NCBI GenBank assembly: GCA_003220855.1
Contig: QHTP01000034.1
Coordinates: forward strand, 1 to 22,712
Direction of reading: 5' to 3'
DNA: 22,712 nt
Origin: Gemmatimonadota bacterium
GTDB lineage: Bacteria; Gemmatimonadota; Gemmatimonadetes; Gemmatimonadales; GWC2-71-9
Part shown: positions 14,673 through 21,100 of the stretch, in pieces
Numbering within the stretch: position 1 is the first letter of the stretch
How the letters are laid out: the number at the start of each line of letters is the position of its first letter
The notes under the pieces: model-generated
The model's database searches: none
What the model was told of the DNA's origin: nothing
Seen by the model: only the letters and a program-made list of their open reading frames with translations
Program-made: the position numbers and the translations under genes

Positions 14673-15446
14673 CTACCGGACCGTCGCCGCCGCAGCCGAA
14701 TCCCCGCGCCGGAGCAACGCCGCGAAGTCGTGCAGCTCCGGGAGGCCCAAGTCGGACGCGACCCAGTACGTATAGGCGGGGGTGGCCCAGTGCAGCAGGT
14801 GATAGCCTTGCAGGGTCGCCGCGCGGGGTCCCGCGGTACGGCCCCGCTCGGCGGGCCAGAGGAATACGCTGATGACGTGCTGCCGCCGGCTGTAGGCCAG
14901 GGCCGCGACCGGCCGCCCGTCCACGTACTCGAGCCTTCCCCCCACGAGCGGGAAGCCGCCGCCGGCGAAGTCGTACACGGGAGGCGAGAAGTCGAGCTTG
15001 CCGTTGAACCACGGTTTGACCGTGTGCTGATCGGACGACAGCACGTCGGTGAGATGCCCCGGCATGAGCGAGCGCACGTGGCTCGCGAGCACCTGATTGG
15101 TGATCGCCTCCCCCGCGGCGTCCCGCAGCGCCAGCTGCCAGCTGCCGAAGGCCACGACCGCGAGCGATGCGGCGACCGCGAGCGCGGTCCAGGTGGGTGC
15201 GCGGCGACGATCCGTCTGGCGCGACTCCGCCTGCACCTGCGCCCGCACCCGGGCCTGGAGCATGTCCGGCGCCGGGAAGCGCGGCAAGTGCTCGCGTACC
15301 GCGACACGCACCGCGCGGCGCCGCCGCTCCAGGCGGGAGCAGTCGGGGCACGCCCGGAGATGCTCCTCGAGCTCGACCGCGTCGGGCGGGGCGAGCTCGC
15401 CGTCCAGGTAGGCGTCGATCTGAGCTTCGAAGCCGGGATGGGTCAC
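14673..15446 (-). CDS. Transmembrane anti-sigma factor with zinc-finger (ZAS/zf-HC2) domain
   Basis: The 257-aa protein begins with the anti-sigma zinc-binding motif H29-x3-C33-x2-C36, within a helical cytoplasmic domain. One transmembrane helix (about 85-107) and an extracytoplasmic domain (about 108-257) follow, with the pattern HTVKPWFNGKLDFSPPV...FPLVGGRLEYVDGRPVAAL. This is typical of RsiW/RseA-like membrane anti-sigma factors. It should hold the adjacent sigma factor inactive until an envelope signal arrives, by proteolysis or a conformational change. The start is GTG 15446, one base after the sigma-factor stop, so translation is tightly coupled and stoichiometry ensured. The signal is unknown; the downstream cupredoxins point to copper or redox. 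Confidence 0.9.
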   Translation of the reverse strand: MTHPGFEAQIDAYLDGELAPPDAVELEEHLRACPDCSRLERRRRAVRVAVREHLPRFPAPDMLQARVRAQVQAESRQTDRRRAPTWTALAVAASLAVVAFGSWQLALRDAAGEAITNQVLASHVRSLMPGHLTDVLSSDQHTVKPWFNGKLDFSPPVYDFAGGGFPLVGGRLEYVDGRPVAALAYSRRQHVISVFLWPAERGRTAGPRAATLQGYHLLHWATPAYTYWVASDLGLPELHDFAALLRRGDSAAAATVR

Positions 15447-15447
15447 G

Positions 15448-15978
15448 TCAGCAGTCCTCCGGTTCGGCGCACAGCGCGTCCTCGAGCCGCCGGCGCGCGC
15501 GCGACAGCCGCGACATCACCGTGCCGACGGGCACGCCCGCCACGTCGCTGATTTCCTTGTAGGACAAGCCTTCGAGCTCGCGCAGCACGATCACCTCGCG
15601 GAATTCGGGCGGCAGCTCAGCGATCGCCCGGCGCACGGCGGCACGCTGGCTTTGAGCCTGCAGTGCCGCTTCCGGGTGCTCATCGGCCACGGTCTCACTG
15701 TGTCGCTCCTCGTCGAACTCCGTAGAGAGCGTGTCCGCGCGATGCCGCTGCTGCCAGGTGTACGCCGTGTTGCGAACGATCGCGAGAAACCAGGCGCGCC
15801 CCTCCCCGCTCCCGGCTCCGCGGAAGCCCGCGAAATATCGTAGCGCGCGCAGGGAGGCGTCCTGCACGACGTCCTGCGCGTCGTGGTCGTTCCGCGTGAG
15901 GTAGCGCGCCAGCGTGTACGCGGCGTCCAGATGCGGCAGTACGACGGCTTCGAATCGCTCGAGCTCGCTCGACTCCAA
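15448..15978 (-). CDS. ECF-type RNA polymerase sigma factor
   Basis: The 176-aa protein has only the sigma2 and sigma4 regions, as in ECF (group IV) sigma factors. Sigma2 (about 10-80) includes YLTRNDHDAQDVVQDASLRALRYF and AWFLAIVRNTAYTW. Sigma4 (about 115-170) includes LPPEFREVIVLRELEGLSYKEISDVAGVPVGTVMSRLSRARRRL, with a clear helix-turn-helix. The start is TTG 15978, with GGGGA 4 nt upstream; no ATG or GTG lies in frame nearby. It heads the operon with the anti-sigma and DUF4349 genes. A promoter of the same type as two others in the window sits 36 nt upstream, so it likely transcribes its own operon. Confidence 0.95.
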   Translation of the reverse strand: MESSELERFEAVVLPHLDAAYTLARYLTRNDHDAQDVVQDASLRALRYFAGFRGAGSGEGRAWFLAIVRNTAYTWQQRHRADTLSTEFDEERHSETVADEHPEAALQAQSQRAAVRRAIAELPPEFREVIVLRELEGLSYKEISDVAGVPVGTVMSRLSRARRRLEDALCAEPEDC

Positions 15979-16013
15979 CCAGTCCCCAGGGTGCGCGGTC
16001 CACCTGCCGAATA

Positions 16014-16041
16014 GAGACTCCGCCCCCGGCGGGATTATTCC
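16014..16041 (-). promoter_or_regulatory. Putative ECF-type promoter of the sigma/anti-sigma operon
   Basis: On the minus strand GGAATA (16041-16036), a 17-nt spacer and GTCTC (16018-16014) place a start near 16007, about 28 nt before the sigma-factor start codon. The -35 is one arm of the TATTCC-CGGA-GGAATA palindrome shared with the divergent promoter. Confidence 0.6.
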
Positions 16042-16045
16042 CGGA

Positions 16046-16073
16046 GGAATAGAGCTCCGCCGCGTGGGGTCTC
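16046..16073 (+). promoter_or_regulatory. Putative ECF-type promoter of the membrane-protein gene at 16144
   Basis: GGAATA (16046-16051), a 17-nt spacer and GTCTC (16069-16073) match the opposing promoter in both boxes and in spacing. The two -35 boxes are only 4 bp apart and point outward. The predicted start is near 16080, giving a leader of about 64 nt. Confidence 0.6.
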
Positions 16074-16143
16074 CGCCACGGGATCATTCTGCGGGCGCCG
16101 CCCGATCGACGGAAGTAGCCCACCCCAAGAGGAGCACGGAATC

Positions 16144-16635
16144 ATGGTCGCCATGACGGCAGTATCTCAGCTGGTCGCGCGCTGGGCCCATTTCTACGGC
16201 CACACCAGGGCCGTGAGCGCCACGGTCACGTACGTCCATTTGGTCGGCATCCTGGCCGGGGGAGGTGTGGCCGTCGCCACAGATGTGGCGGCGCTGCGGC
16301 TCTCGCCCGGGCGGGTGGCTGACTGGCCCGGAGAGCTGGATCGCCTGGCCGCCGTGCACTTGTGGGTGCTCGGCGGCCTCGCGCTGATCTTCGCGAGCGG
16401 CGTGCTGCTGGCCCTCACCGAGCTCGACAGCTTCGCGACCTCGGGCGTGTTCTGGACCAAGATGGGGCTCGTGGCCCTGCTGCTCGGCAACGGCTACGCG
16501 CGGCTGCGCTGCGAGATCGCGCTGCGGCAAGGCGCCATCGCCCGCTGGGCCTGGTTCCGGCGCACCTCGATCACGAGCCTCGCGCTGTGGTTTCTCATCC
16601 TGCTGTTCGGCGTGCTGCTGCACTCGACGGTCTGA
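16144..16635 (+). CDS. Four-helix integral membrane protein
   Basis: The 163-aa protein has four hydrophobic helices (about 24-48, 68-90, 98-120, 140-161). Histidines lie in or near the first two (VTYVHLVG, LAAVHLWV), plus one near the C-terminus. The histidine-bearing four-helix layout recalls DUF2214/CopD-like or b-heme membrane proteins, but I cannot assign a family firmly. AGAGGAG lies about 10 nt before ATG 16144; a second ATG at 16153 is possible. Its promoter matches the ECF consensus of the adjacent sigma operon, and it runs in the same direction as the cupredoxin genes. It is probably part of the same stress regulon. Confidence 0.8.
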   Translation: MVAMTAVSQLVARWAHFYGHTRAVSATVTYVHLVGILAGGGVAVATDVAALRLSPGRVADWPGELDRLAAVHLWVLGGLALIFASGVLLALTELDSFATSGVFWTKMGLVALLLGNGYARLRCEIALRQGAIARWAWFRRTSITSLALWFLILLFGVLLHSTV

Positions 16636-16645
16636 CCTCCACACG

Positions 16646-16673
16646 GGAATAGAACCGGCTGGTCAAGAGTCTT
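16646..16673 (+). promoter_or_regulatory. Putative ECF-type promoter of the cupredoxin operon
   Basis: GGAATA (16646-16651), a 17-nt spacer and GTCTT (16669-16673) form the third occurrence of the GGAATA-N17-GTCTY pattern. It starts just 10 bp after the stop of the previous gene. The predicted start near 16681 supports ATG 16722 as the coding start rather than ATG 16683. Confidence 0.55.
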
Positions 16674-16721
16674 GAACGGTGGATGGACTCGATGCGATAC
16701 CCTTTGACGAGGAAGGCTACT

Positions 16722-17831
16722 ATGGACCGCAAGTCGCATGGTATTAGGGCCGGGACGGTCGTTGCACTGGGCGTACTCGGCGTGGTGGTGGGCGCGGCCG
16801 CACGGCCGCATCTCGACGTTGCCGCACAAGTGAGCGTCAAGCTGTCGGAGTGGAACGTCGCGCTGTCGCAAGCGAGCATCGCGGCGGGGCCGGTCACGTT
16901 CGTGATCACGAATGCCGGGAGCATCCCGCACGGCTTCGAGGTCGAGGGACAGGGGATCGAGAAGGAGATCGAGACGATCCAGCCCGGGGCGAGCGACACC
17001 CTCACGCTGACGCTCAAGACGGGGAGCTACGACGTGTATTGCCCGGTCGGAGAAGATTCGCACAAGAAGCTCGGCATGGACACGCACCTCAAGGTCGTGA
17101 GTGGGTCCAGCCAGGCTCCCTCGGGCTATGGCGCATCCGAGATGGGTGAGTCCCATATGAAGGCGGAGCGGGTGCAGGCGATCCGGGTGACTGGCGGCGG
17201 GCCCGTCATCCAGATCCTGCCGGGACCGTTTCCCTTCCCCGACAGCGCGGCCCCGATCCTGGCGGCCTTCGGCGACGAGCGCGAGGGACTGGAATCGCAG
17301 GTGAAAAACGGCCCGTACTCGAACAACGTCGTCAAGAGCTCCGGCACCTTCACCTTCACCGCGTGGGACAAGGGCGCCGTGCGCGACTCGGTCGCCGGCG
17401 TGGCCGAGTTCGCCACGCAGGACGGCGCCCGCTGGAAACTCGTGATGGACCGCGTGCAGACGAAGGACGTCCCGCACCACCCGCGGTTCGGCGGCGTGAT
17501 CATGGGCCTGTACTATCACGGCGTGACGCAGGTGCACACGCCGCTCGTGCCCACGATCAACAGCGCCGTGGCGCTGTGGGCGTTCGGACATCTGTACAAG
17601 AACGACGTGCTCGTCACCGACAACGCGATGGTGCACGTGATGCTGCTGTCGCGCACCCGCCGGGACGGTGATTTCGCGCTGACTTGCTGGGATTGCTCGA
17701 AGAACAAGATCGAGGAGCTGCAGCTGCAGATTCTGCCCGGACCGGGGGAGCCCAAGTTCGACGCACCCGGCGGGTTCCTGTTCGTGAACTGGGGGAAGTC
17801 CAGCTCCCGCCAGCCTGCGAGGGGGATGTGA
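16722..17831 (+). CDS. Exported cupredoxin fused to an uncharacterised His-rich domain
   Basis: The 369-aa protein has an N-terminal signal or anchor (about 8-35). A plastocyanin/sulfocyanin-like cupredoxin domain (about 36-128) carries a full type-1 copper ligand set: H70 (IPHGF), C107 (YCPVG), H114 and M119 (HKKLGM). A linker leads to a domain of about 200 residues that I do not recognise. It has clustered His (VPHHPRF, GLYYHGVTQVH, MVHVML), a CWDC pair and a repeated QILPGP motif on either side of the domain. A second metal site is possible but unproven. ATG 16722 is chosen for GAGGAAGG about 5 nt upstream; ATGs at 16683 and 16692 are in frame. The next gene overlaps its stop by one base (TGATG), so the two are an operon. 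Confidence 0.85.
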   Translation: MDRKSHGIRAGTVVALGVLGVVVGAAARPHLDVAAQVSVKLSEWNVALSQASIAAGPVTFVITNAGSIPHGFEVEGQGIEKEIETIQPGASDTLTLTLKTGSYDVYCPVGEDSHKKLGMDTHLKVVSGSSQAPSGYGASEMGESHMKAERVQAIRVTGGGPVIQILPGPFPFPDSAAPILAAFGDEREGLESQVKNGPYSNNVVKSSGTFTFTAWDKGAVRDSVAGVAEFATQDGARWKLVMDRVQTKDVPHHPRFGGVIMGLYYHGVTQVHTPLVPTINSAVALWAFGHLYKNDVLVTDNAMVHVMLLSRTRRDGDFALTCWDCSKNKIEELQLQILPGPGEPKFDAPGGFLFVNWGKSSSRQPARGM

Positions 17832-18235
17832 TGCGTGTGCGCACTGCGGTGATCGGAATGGTTACGCTCGCGTCCTTGGCAGGCTGCGGTGGCTACGGCG
17901 GCACGGGTATGTACGGCGGCGGGGGCGGCGGGGGTGAGGGGGGCGGCGGCCCGGTCGGCTCGGTGACGGCTGGCCCCGGCATCCAATTCGTGAGCGGCCA
18001 CAACGGCAGCAGCAACACGGCCGTGGACACGATCGCCGCGGGCGGTACGGTCACCTGGAGCTGGACCGGATCGCTGCCGCACAGCGTGCAATCGGTTGGG
18101 TCGCCGAGCTTCGCCAGCAGCGGTACCATGACCGGGAGCGGGACGTATACGGTAACGTTCCCTACGGCCGGCACGTATCAGTACGACTGCGCCGTCCACG
18201 GCCAGCTGATGACGGGCACGATCGTGGTGCGGTGA
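17831..18235 (+). CDS. Blue-copper (plastocyanin-like) lipoprotein
   Basis: The 134-aa protein has a short lipoprotein signal ending SLAGC (Cys19). A Gly-rich tether (about 20-43) acts as a flexible spacer from the membrane. A small cupredoxin domain (about 48-134) follows. The type-1 copper ligands are H84 (LPHSV) and C120-x2-H123-x3-M127 (YDCAVHGQLM), the standard plastocyanin/pseudoazurin spacing. It most likely carries electrons or buffers copper at the membrane surface. ATG 17831 overlaps the TGA of the upstream cupredoxin gene, implying coupled translation and common ECF control. The frame continues further upstream, but that portion lies inside the previous gene. Confidence 0.9.
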   Translation: MRVRTAVIGMVTLASLAGCGGYGGTGMYGGGGGGGEGGGGPVGSVTAGPGIQFVSGHNGSSNTAVDTIAAGGTVTWSWTGSLPHSVQSVGSPSFASSGTMTGSGTYTVTFPTAGTYQYDCAVHGQLMTGTIVVR

Positions 18236-18248
18236 TCGCCGAGGGGGG

Positions 18249-18290
18249 CAACGCACCGACTGGTGCGTTGGCTCCTCCCCTTGGTGCGTT
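18249..18290. terminator. Perfect 9-bp hairpin plus a third repeat arm
   Basis: CAACGCACC (18249-18257) and GGTGCGTTG (18262-18270) form a 9-bp stem with a GACT loop, 13 nt after the cupredoxin stop. GGTGCGTT recurs at 18283-18290, exactly 21 bp (two helical turns) after the first copy and just before ATG 18302. There is no T-run, so it may be a Rho-assisted terminator or an operator for the downstream channel gene. Confidence 0.5.
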
Positions 18291-18301
18291 AGTTTCTCTC
18301 C

Positions 18302-18904
18302 ATGGGGAAGGGTCGGCTCGAAGCGTTCAGCGACGGCGTCATCGCCGTCATCATCACCATCATGGTGCTGGAACTGAGGGCGCCGCACGGCACCAGTCTC
18401 GCCGCGCTCGCGTCGCTCGGTCCCGCCTTCCTCACCTACTCGCTCAGCTTCGTGTTTGTCGGGATCTACTGGAATAACCACCATCATCTGCTGCACGCGA
18501 CTCAGCACATCGATGGCCGCGTCCTGTGGGCGAACCTGCACCTCCTCTTCTGGCTGTCGCTCGTGCCGTTCACGACGGGGTGGGTCGGACAGAATCCTGC
18601 GGCGGCGATACCCACGGCGAGCTACGGGGTGGTGCTCCTGATGGCGGGTGTCGCGTGGCTGCTGCTGCAGGCGGCGCTGCTGCGACGGAACGGGCCCGAT
18701 TCCGTGCTGGCGCACGCGGTCGGGCGGGACCTGAAGGGCAAGCTGTCGGCGTTCTTCTACGTGTCGGCGATCGGGCTGGCGTTCGTGAGCGCGTGGATCG
18801 CGGACGCCCTCTACGTACTGGTCGCGCTGATTTGGTTCGTTCCCGATCGGCGTATCGAACGGGCCGTAGAGTCGCTGCGCGAGGCGGGACCCCCGGGATC
18901 GTGA
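18302..18904 (+). CDS. TMEM175-family (DUF1211) membrane protein, putative potassium channel
   Basis: The 200-aa protein opens with the TMEM175 signature R5-x3-F9-S10-D11-G12-V13 at the start of the first helix, followed by five further hydrophobic helices (about six in all). A His-rich stretch (NNHHHLLHATQHID) lies after the second helix, as is common in the bacterial DUF1211 family. Characterised bacterial members are tetrameric, potassium-selective leak channels in the inner membrane. No Shine-Dalgarno is visible before ATG 18302; GGTGCGTT repeats lie immediately upstream. It may be independent of the preceding cupredoxin operon, since a hairpin separates them. Confidence 0.88.
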   Translation: MGKGRLEAFSDGVIAVIITIMVLELRAPHGTSLAALASLGPAFLTYSLSFVFVGIYWNNHHHLLHATQHIDGRVLWANLHLLFWLSLVPFTTGWVGQNPAAAIPTASYGVVLLMAGVAWLLLQAALLRRNGPDSVLAHAVGRDLKGKLSAFFYVSAIGLAFVSAWIADALYVLVALIWFVPDRRIERAVESLREAGPPGS

Positions 18905-19015
18905 GCGCGGAGCACGCCGGCCTCGCCCGTTCGGCCGATGCCACGCCGCCGGGCGGGGGTGCATCGTTCCCGCAGCGGACAGGTCCTTGTGCCCGCCCCC
19001 TGACTGAGGTGATCC

Positions 19016-19594
19016 ATGACTGCACTGCTCGAGTCCCTATCGAACGAACTCGCCGCCGCCGTCGAGTCGGGCGGCCGCGCCGTGGTGGCGATCCACGCCC
19101 GGCGCCGCATTCCCGCGAGCGGCGTCCACTGGCGCTCGGGTGTGATCGTCGCCACGAATCACACCATCACCCGCGACGATAACATCACCGTGACGCTGCC
19201 CGACGGGACCACCGCGTCCGTGAGCCTTGCCGGGCGCGACCCCAGCACCGACCTGGCCGTGCTGAAGCTCGCCGGCCAAAACCTGGCGACGGCGAATCTG
19301 CGCCTCGACCCGTCGCCCAGCGTGGGACAGTTCGTGATTGCGCTCGGGCGGCCGGGACCCAGGCTCACCGCCAGCTGGGGCGTCGTGAGCAGCGTGGCCG
19401 GCGCCTGGCGAACCTGGCAGGGTGCCGAGATCGACTCGCTGCTGCGACTCGACCTGTCCATATACGACGGATTTTCGGGCGGCCCCCTCATTGATGCGAC
19501 CGGCCGGGTGCTCGGCATCAACACCTCCGGCCTGGCGCGCGGCACCCCCGTGACGATTCCGGTCGCCACGGTGGAGCGCACGGTCGCCTATTGA
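19016..19594 (+). CDS. Trypsin-like (HtrA/S1C-type) serine protease domain protein without signal peptide
   Basis: The 192-aa protein is a bare chymotrypsin-fold protease domain. The triad is H49 (VATNHTI), D79 (STDLAVLKL) and S154 (GFSGGPL), and the C-terminal INTSGL...VTIPVATVERTV matches HtrA. All catalytic residues are present. There is no signal peptide or membrane helix, so it is probably cytoplasmic, unlike classical DegP/DegS. It ends exactly where an HtrA-type protein would go on to its PDZ domain. The stop overlaps a TTG that opens a PDZ-like frame (TTGA). GAGGTGAT lies just before ATG 19016. It heads a cassette with a second protease and a LuxR-type regulator. Confidence 0.85.
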   Translation: MTALLESLSNELAAAVESGGRAVVAIHARRRIPASGVHWRSGVIVATNHTITRDDNITVTLPDGTTASVSLAGRDPSTDLAVLKLAGQNLATANLRLDPSPSVGQFVIALGRPGPRLTASWGVVSSVAGAWRTWQGAEIDSLLRLDLSIYDGFSGGPLIDATGRVLGINTSGLARGTPVTIPVATVERTVAY

Positions 19595-19818
19595 TCGCGA
19601 GCGTCGAGCCGGGCGGGCCGGCCGACCGCGACGGGGTGTTGCTGGGCGACGTGCTGCTCGAGCTCGGCGGCGCCGAGGTGAGCGATCCGACCGACGTGCT
19701 GGTCCAGCTCGGCGGAGACCGAGTGGGACAGCCCATCGCTGCGCGGGTGATTCGCGGAGGACAGGTGAAGACGCTTCAGGTGACCCCAGGCGAACGGCCG
19801 GAGTCGCGCGCCGCATGA
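19591..19818 (+). CDS. Separate truncated PDZ-domain cistron
   Basis: The 75-aa frame begins at TTG 19591, which overlaps the protease stop by 4 nt (TTGA). It encodes the C-terminal two thirds of a PDZ domain: VEPGGPADRDGVLLGDVLLELGG, then a strand-rich tail with RVIRGGQVKTLQVTPG. The N-terminal PDZ part with the carboxylate-binding loop (usually YLGI/GLGF) is missing. This could be the remains of a frameshift plus a deletion of roughly 30-40 codons. It could also be a translated stand-alone PDZ fragment: its own stop overlaps the next ATG (ATGA), as expected of a coupled cistron. No Shine-Dalgarno can be judged because it lies inside the preceding gene. Confidence 0.6.
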   Translation: MIASVEPGGPADRDGVLLGDVLLELGGAEVSDPTDVLVQLGGDRVGQPIAARVIRGGQVKTLQVTPGERPESRAA

Positions 19819-20438
19819 CCGCGCCCACGACCGCAGGCCTCGCCCAAGAGCTGGCCGCGGCAGTCGATGAGCTGCGGCGTGCGACGGTGCGCGTGCAGGC
19901 GAACGGGGCGGCGGCGTCCGGTGCCGGGGTGCTGTGGGACCCGGCGGGAGACGGTACGCGAGCATTGGTCATCACGAACGCACACGTCGCCACGCGCGCT
20001 CAGGCCACCATCCGATTGAGCGACGGCGCCGTGGTGCGCGCCCGGGTCGTGGCGCGCGACCGGAAGCGCGACCTCGCCGCCCTGGAGCTGGACCTGGACC
20101 TCGAGCCGCACACGGCTGCCGGGTTTGCTCACGTGCGCGACGCAGCCCCGTTGAGGGTGGGCGAGCTGGTGATCGCGGTCGGACATCCGGGAGACATGAG
20201 CGGCGCGGCTGCTCTCGGTATCGTCCACACAGTCGGCGGCGACCGCGCAGGTGGCACGCCGCAGTGGGTCCGCGCGGATCTGCGCCTGGCGCCCGGCTTC
20301 TCCGGAGGACCGCTCGCCGACGCGAGCGGGAGGTTGATCGGCATCAACACGATGATGCACGGGGGGCTGGCGCTCGCCGTCCCCGTGACGCTGGTCGAGT
20401 CATGGTTGCGACGCGCGCAGGCGCCAGCGGCATCGTGA
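19815..20438 (+). CDS. Second trypsin-like (S1C-type) serine protease without signal peptide
   Basis: The 207-aa protein is a paralogue of the 19016 protease. It has the same short N-terminal helix (AQELAAAVDELRR compared with SNELAAAVESGGR) and triad H57 (VITNAHV), D86 (KRDLAALEL) and S163 (GFSGGPL). It lacks a PDZ domain and any export signal. The start ATG overlaps the previous stop (ATGA) and its own TGA overlaps the next start (GTGA). The pair may form a hetero-oligomer or have diverged substrates; this is inference. Cytoplasmic placement with a regulator in the same operon suggests internal proteolytic control rather than periplasmic quality control. Confidence 0.86.
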   Translation: MTAPTTAGLAQELAAAVDELRRATVRVQANGAAASGAGVLWDPAGDGTRALVITNAHVATRAQATIRLSDGAVVRARVVARDRKRDLAALELDLDLEPHTAAGFAHVRDAAPLRVGELVIAVGHPGDMSGAAALGIVHTVGGDRAGGTPQWVRADLRLAPGFSGGPLADASGRLIGINTMMHGGLALAVPVTLVESWLRRAQAPAAS

Positions 20439-21061
20439 TACGGGTGCTGGTTGTCTCCCCGCAGTCGGGTGTGCGCAGGGAGCTGGAGCGCGTCGTCGCT
20501 CGGGATCCAGGCTTGCGGCTGATCGGTGCCTGCGAGTCGCTCGCATCGCTCGACGGCCTGACGGATGAGAGCCGTCCCGACGTCGTCCTGCTTGGTCCCG
20601 GACCCGAGGCTCAGCGGCCCATGGCCCTGCGCCTCGAGCACGAGACGGGGCGTGATGCCACGCCGCTCGTCGTCCTGCTGGACGATCTCGACCGCAATGC
20701 GGCGGCCCAGGCGTTGCGGGCCGGGGCGCATGCGGCCTTGCCGCACCATGCTTCGCCCCTGGAGATCGGCGCAGCCATTCGCGGAGCCATAGCCGGGCTG
20801 GCCTCCGTACCGGCCGCCCTCGCGATAGGCATGCTCGACGGTGATTCACCGGACGGCCGCGGTCGGGTCCTGACGCCGCGTGAGCGTGAAATCCTGACGC
20901 TGCTCGGCGAAGGGCTCGTCAACAAGGAGATCGGCGTGCGGCTCGGGGTGTCGGAGCACACCGTCAAGACGCACCTCGCGGCGATCTACGAGAAGCTCGA
21001 CGCCTCGAATCGGGCCGAAGCCGTGGCGACCGGCCTGCGGCGAGGCTTGATCATGCTCTGA
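20435..21061 (+). CDS. NarL/FixJ-type regulator with degenerate receiver and LuxR HTH
   Basis: The 208-aa protein has a receiver-like fold (about 1-120) and a C-terminal LuxR-type helix-turn-helix (about 145-205: LTPREREILTLLGEGLVNKEIG, VSEHTVKTHLAAIYEKL). The phosphorylation site is gone. The acidic pair is VVSPQ, the phospho-acceptor Asp position is G54 (VVLLGPG), and the conserved Lys appears as His (LPHHASP). It should therefore not be controlled by phosphorylation; ligand, partner or abundance control is more likely. The DNA-binding domain appears intact. GTG 20435 overlaps the protease stop (GTGA), so it is translated with the protease cassette and may be its autoregulator or even a substrate. 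Confidence 0.88.
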   Translation: MIRVLVVSPQSGVRRELERVVARDPGLRLIGACESLASLDGLTDESRPDVVLLGPGPEAQRPMALRLEHETGRDATPLVVLLDDLDRNAAAQALRAGAHAALPHHASPLEIGAAIRGAIAGLASVPAALAIGMLDGDSPDGRGRVLTPREREILTLLGEGLVNKEIGVRLGVSEHTVKTHLAAIYEKLDASNRAEAVATGLRRGLIML

Positions 21062-21100
21062 GCACTCACTGTCTGTCGCCGGCTCGGACGCATCTCCCGC

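Noticed and set aside
16683..16721. Earlier ATG starts (16683, 16692) for the cupredoxin fusion
   Set aside because: They fall at or just after the predicted transcription start and lack a ribosome-binding site; ATG 16722 has GAGGAAGG at good spacing.
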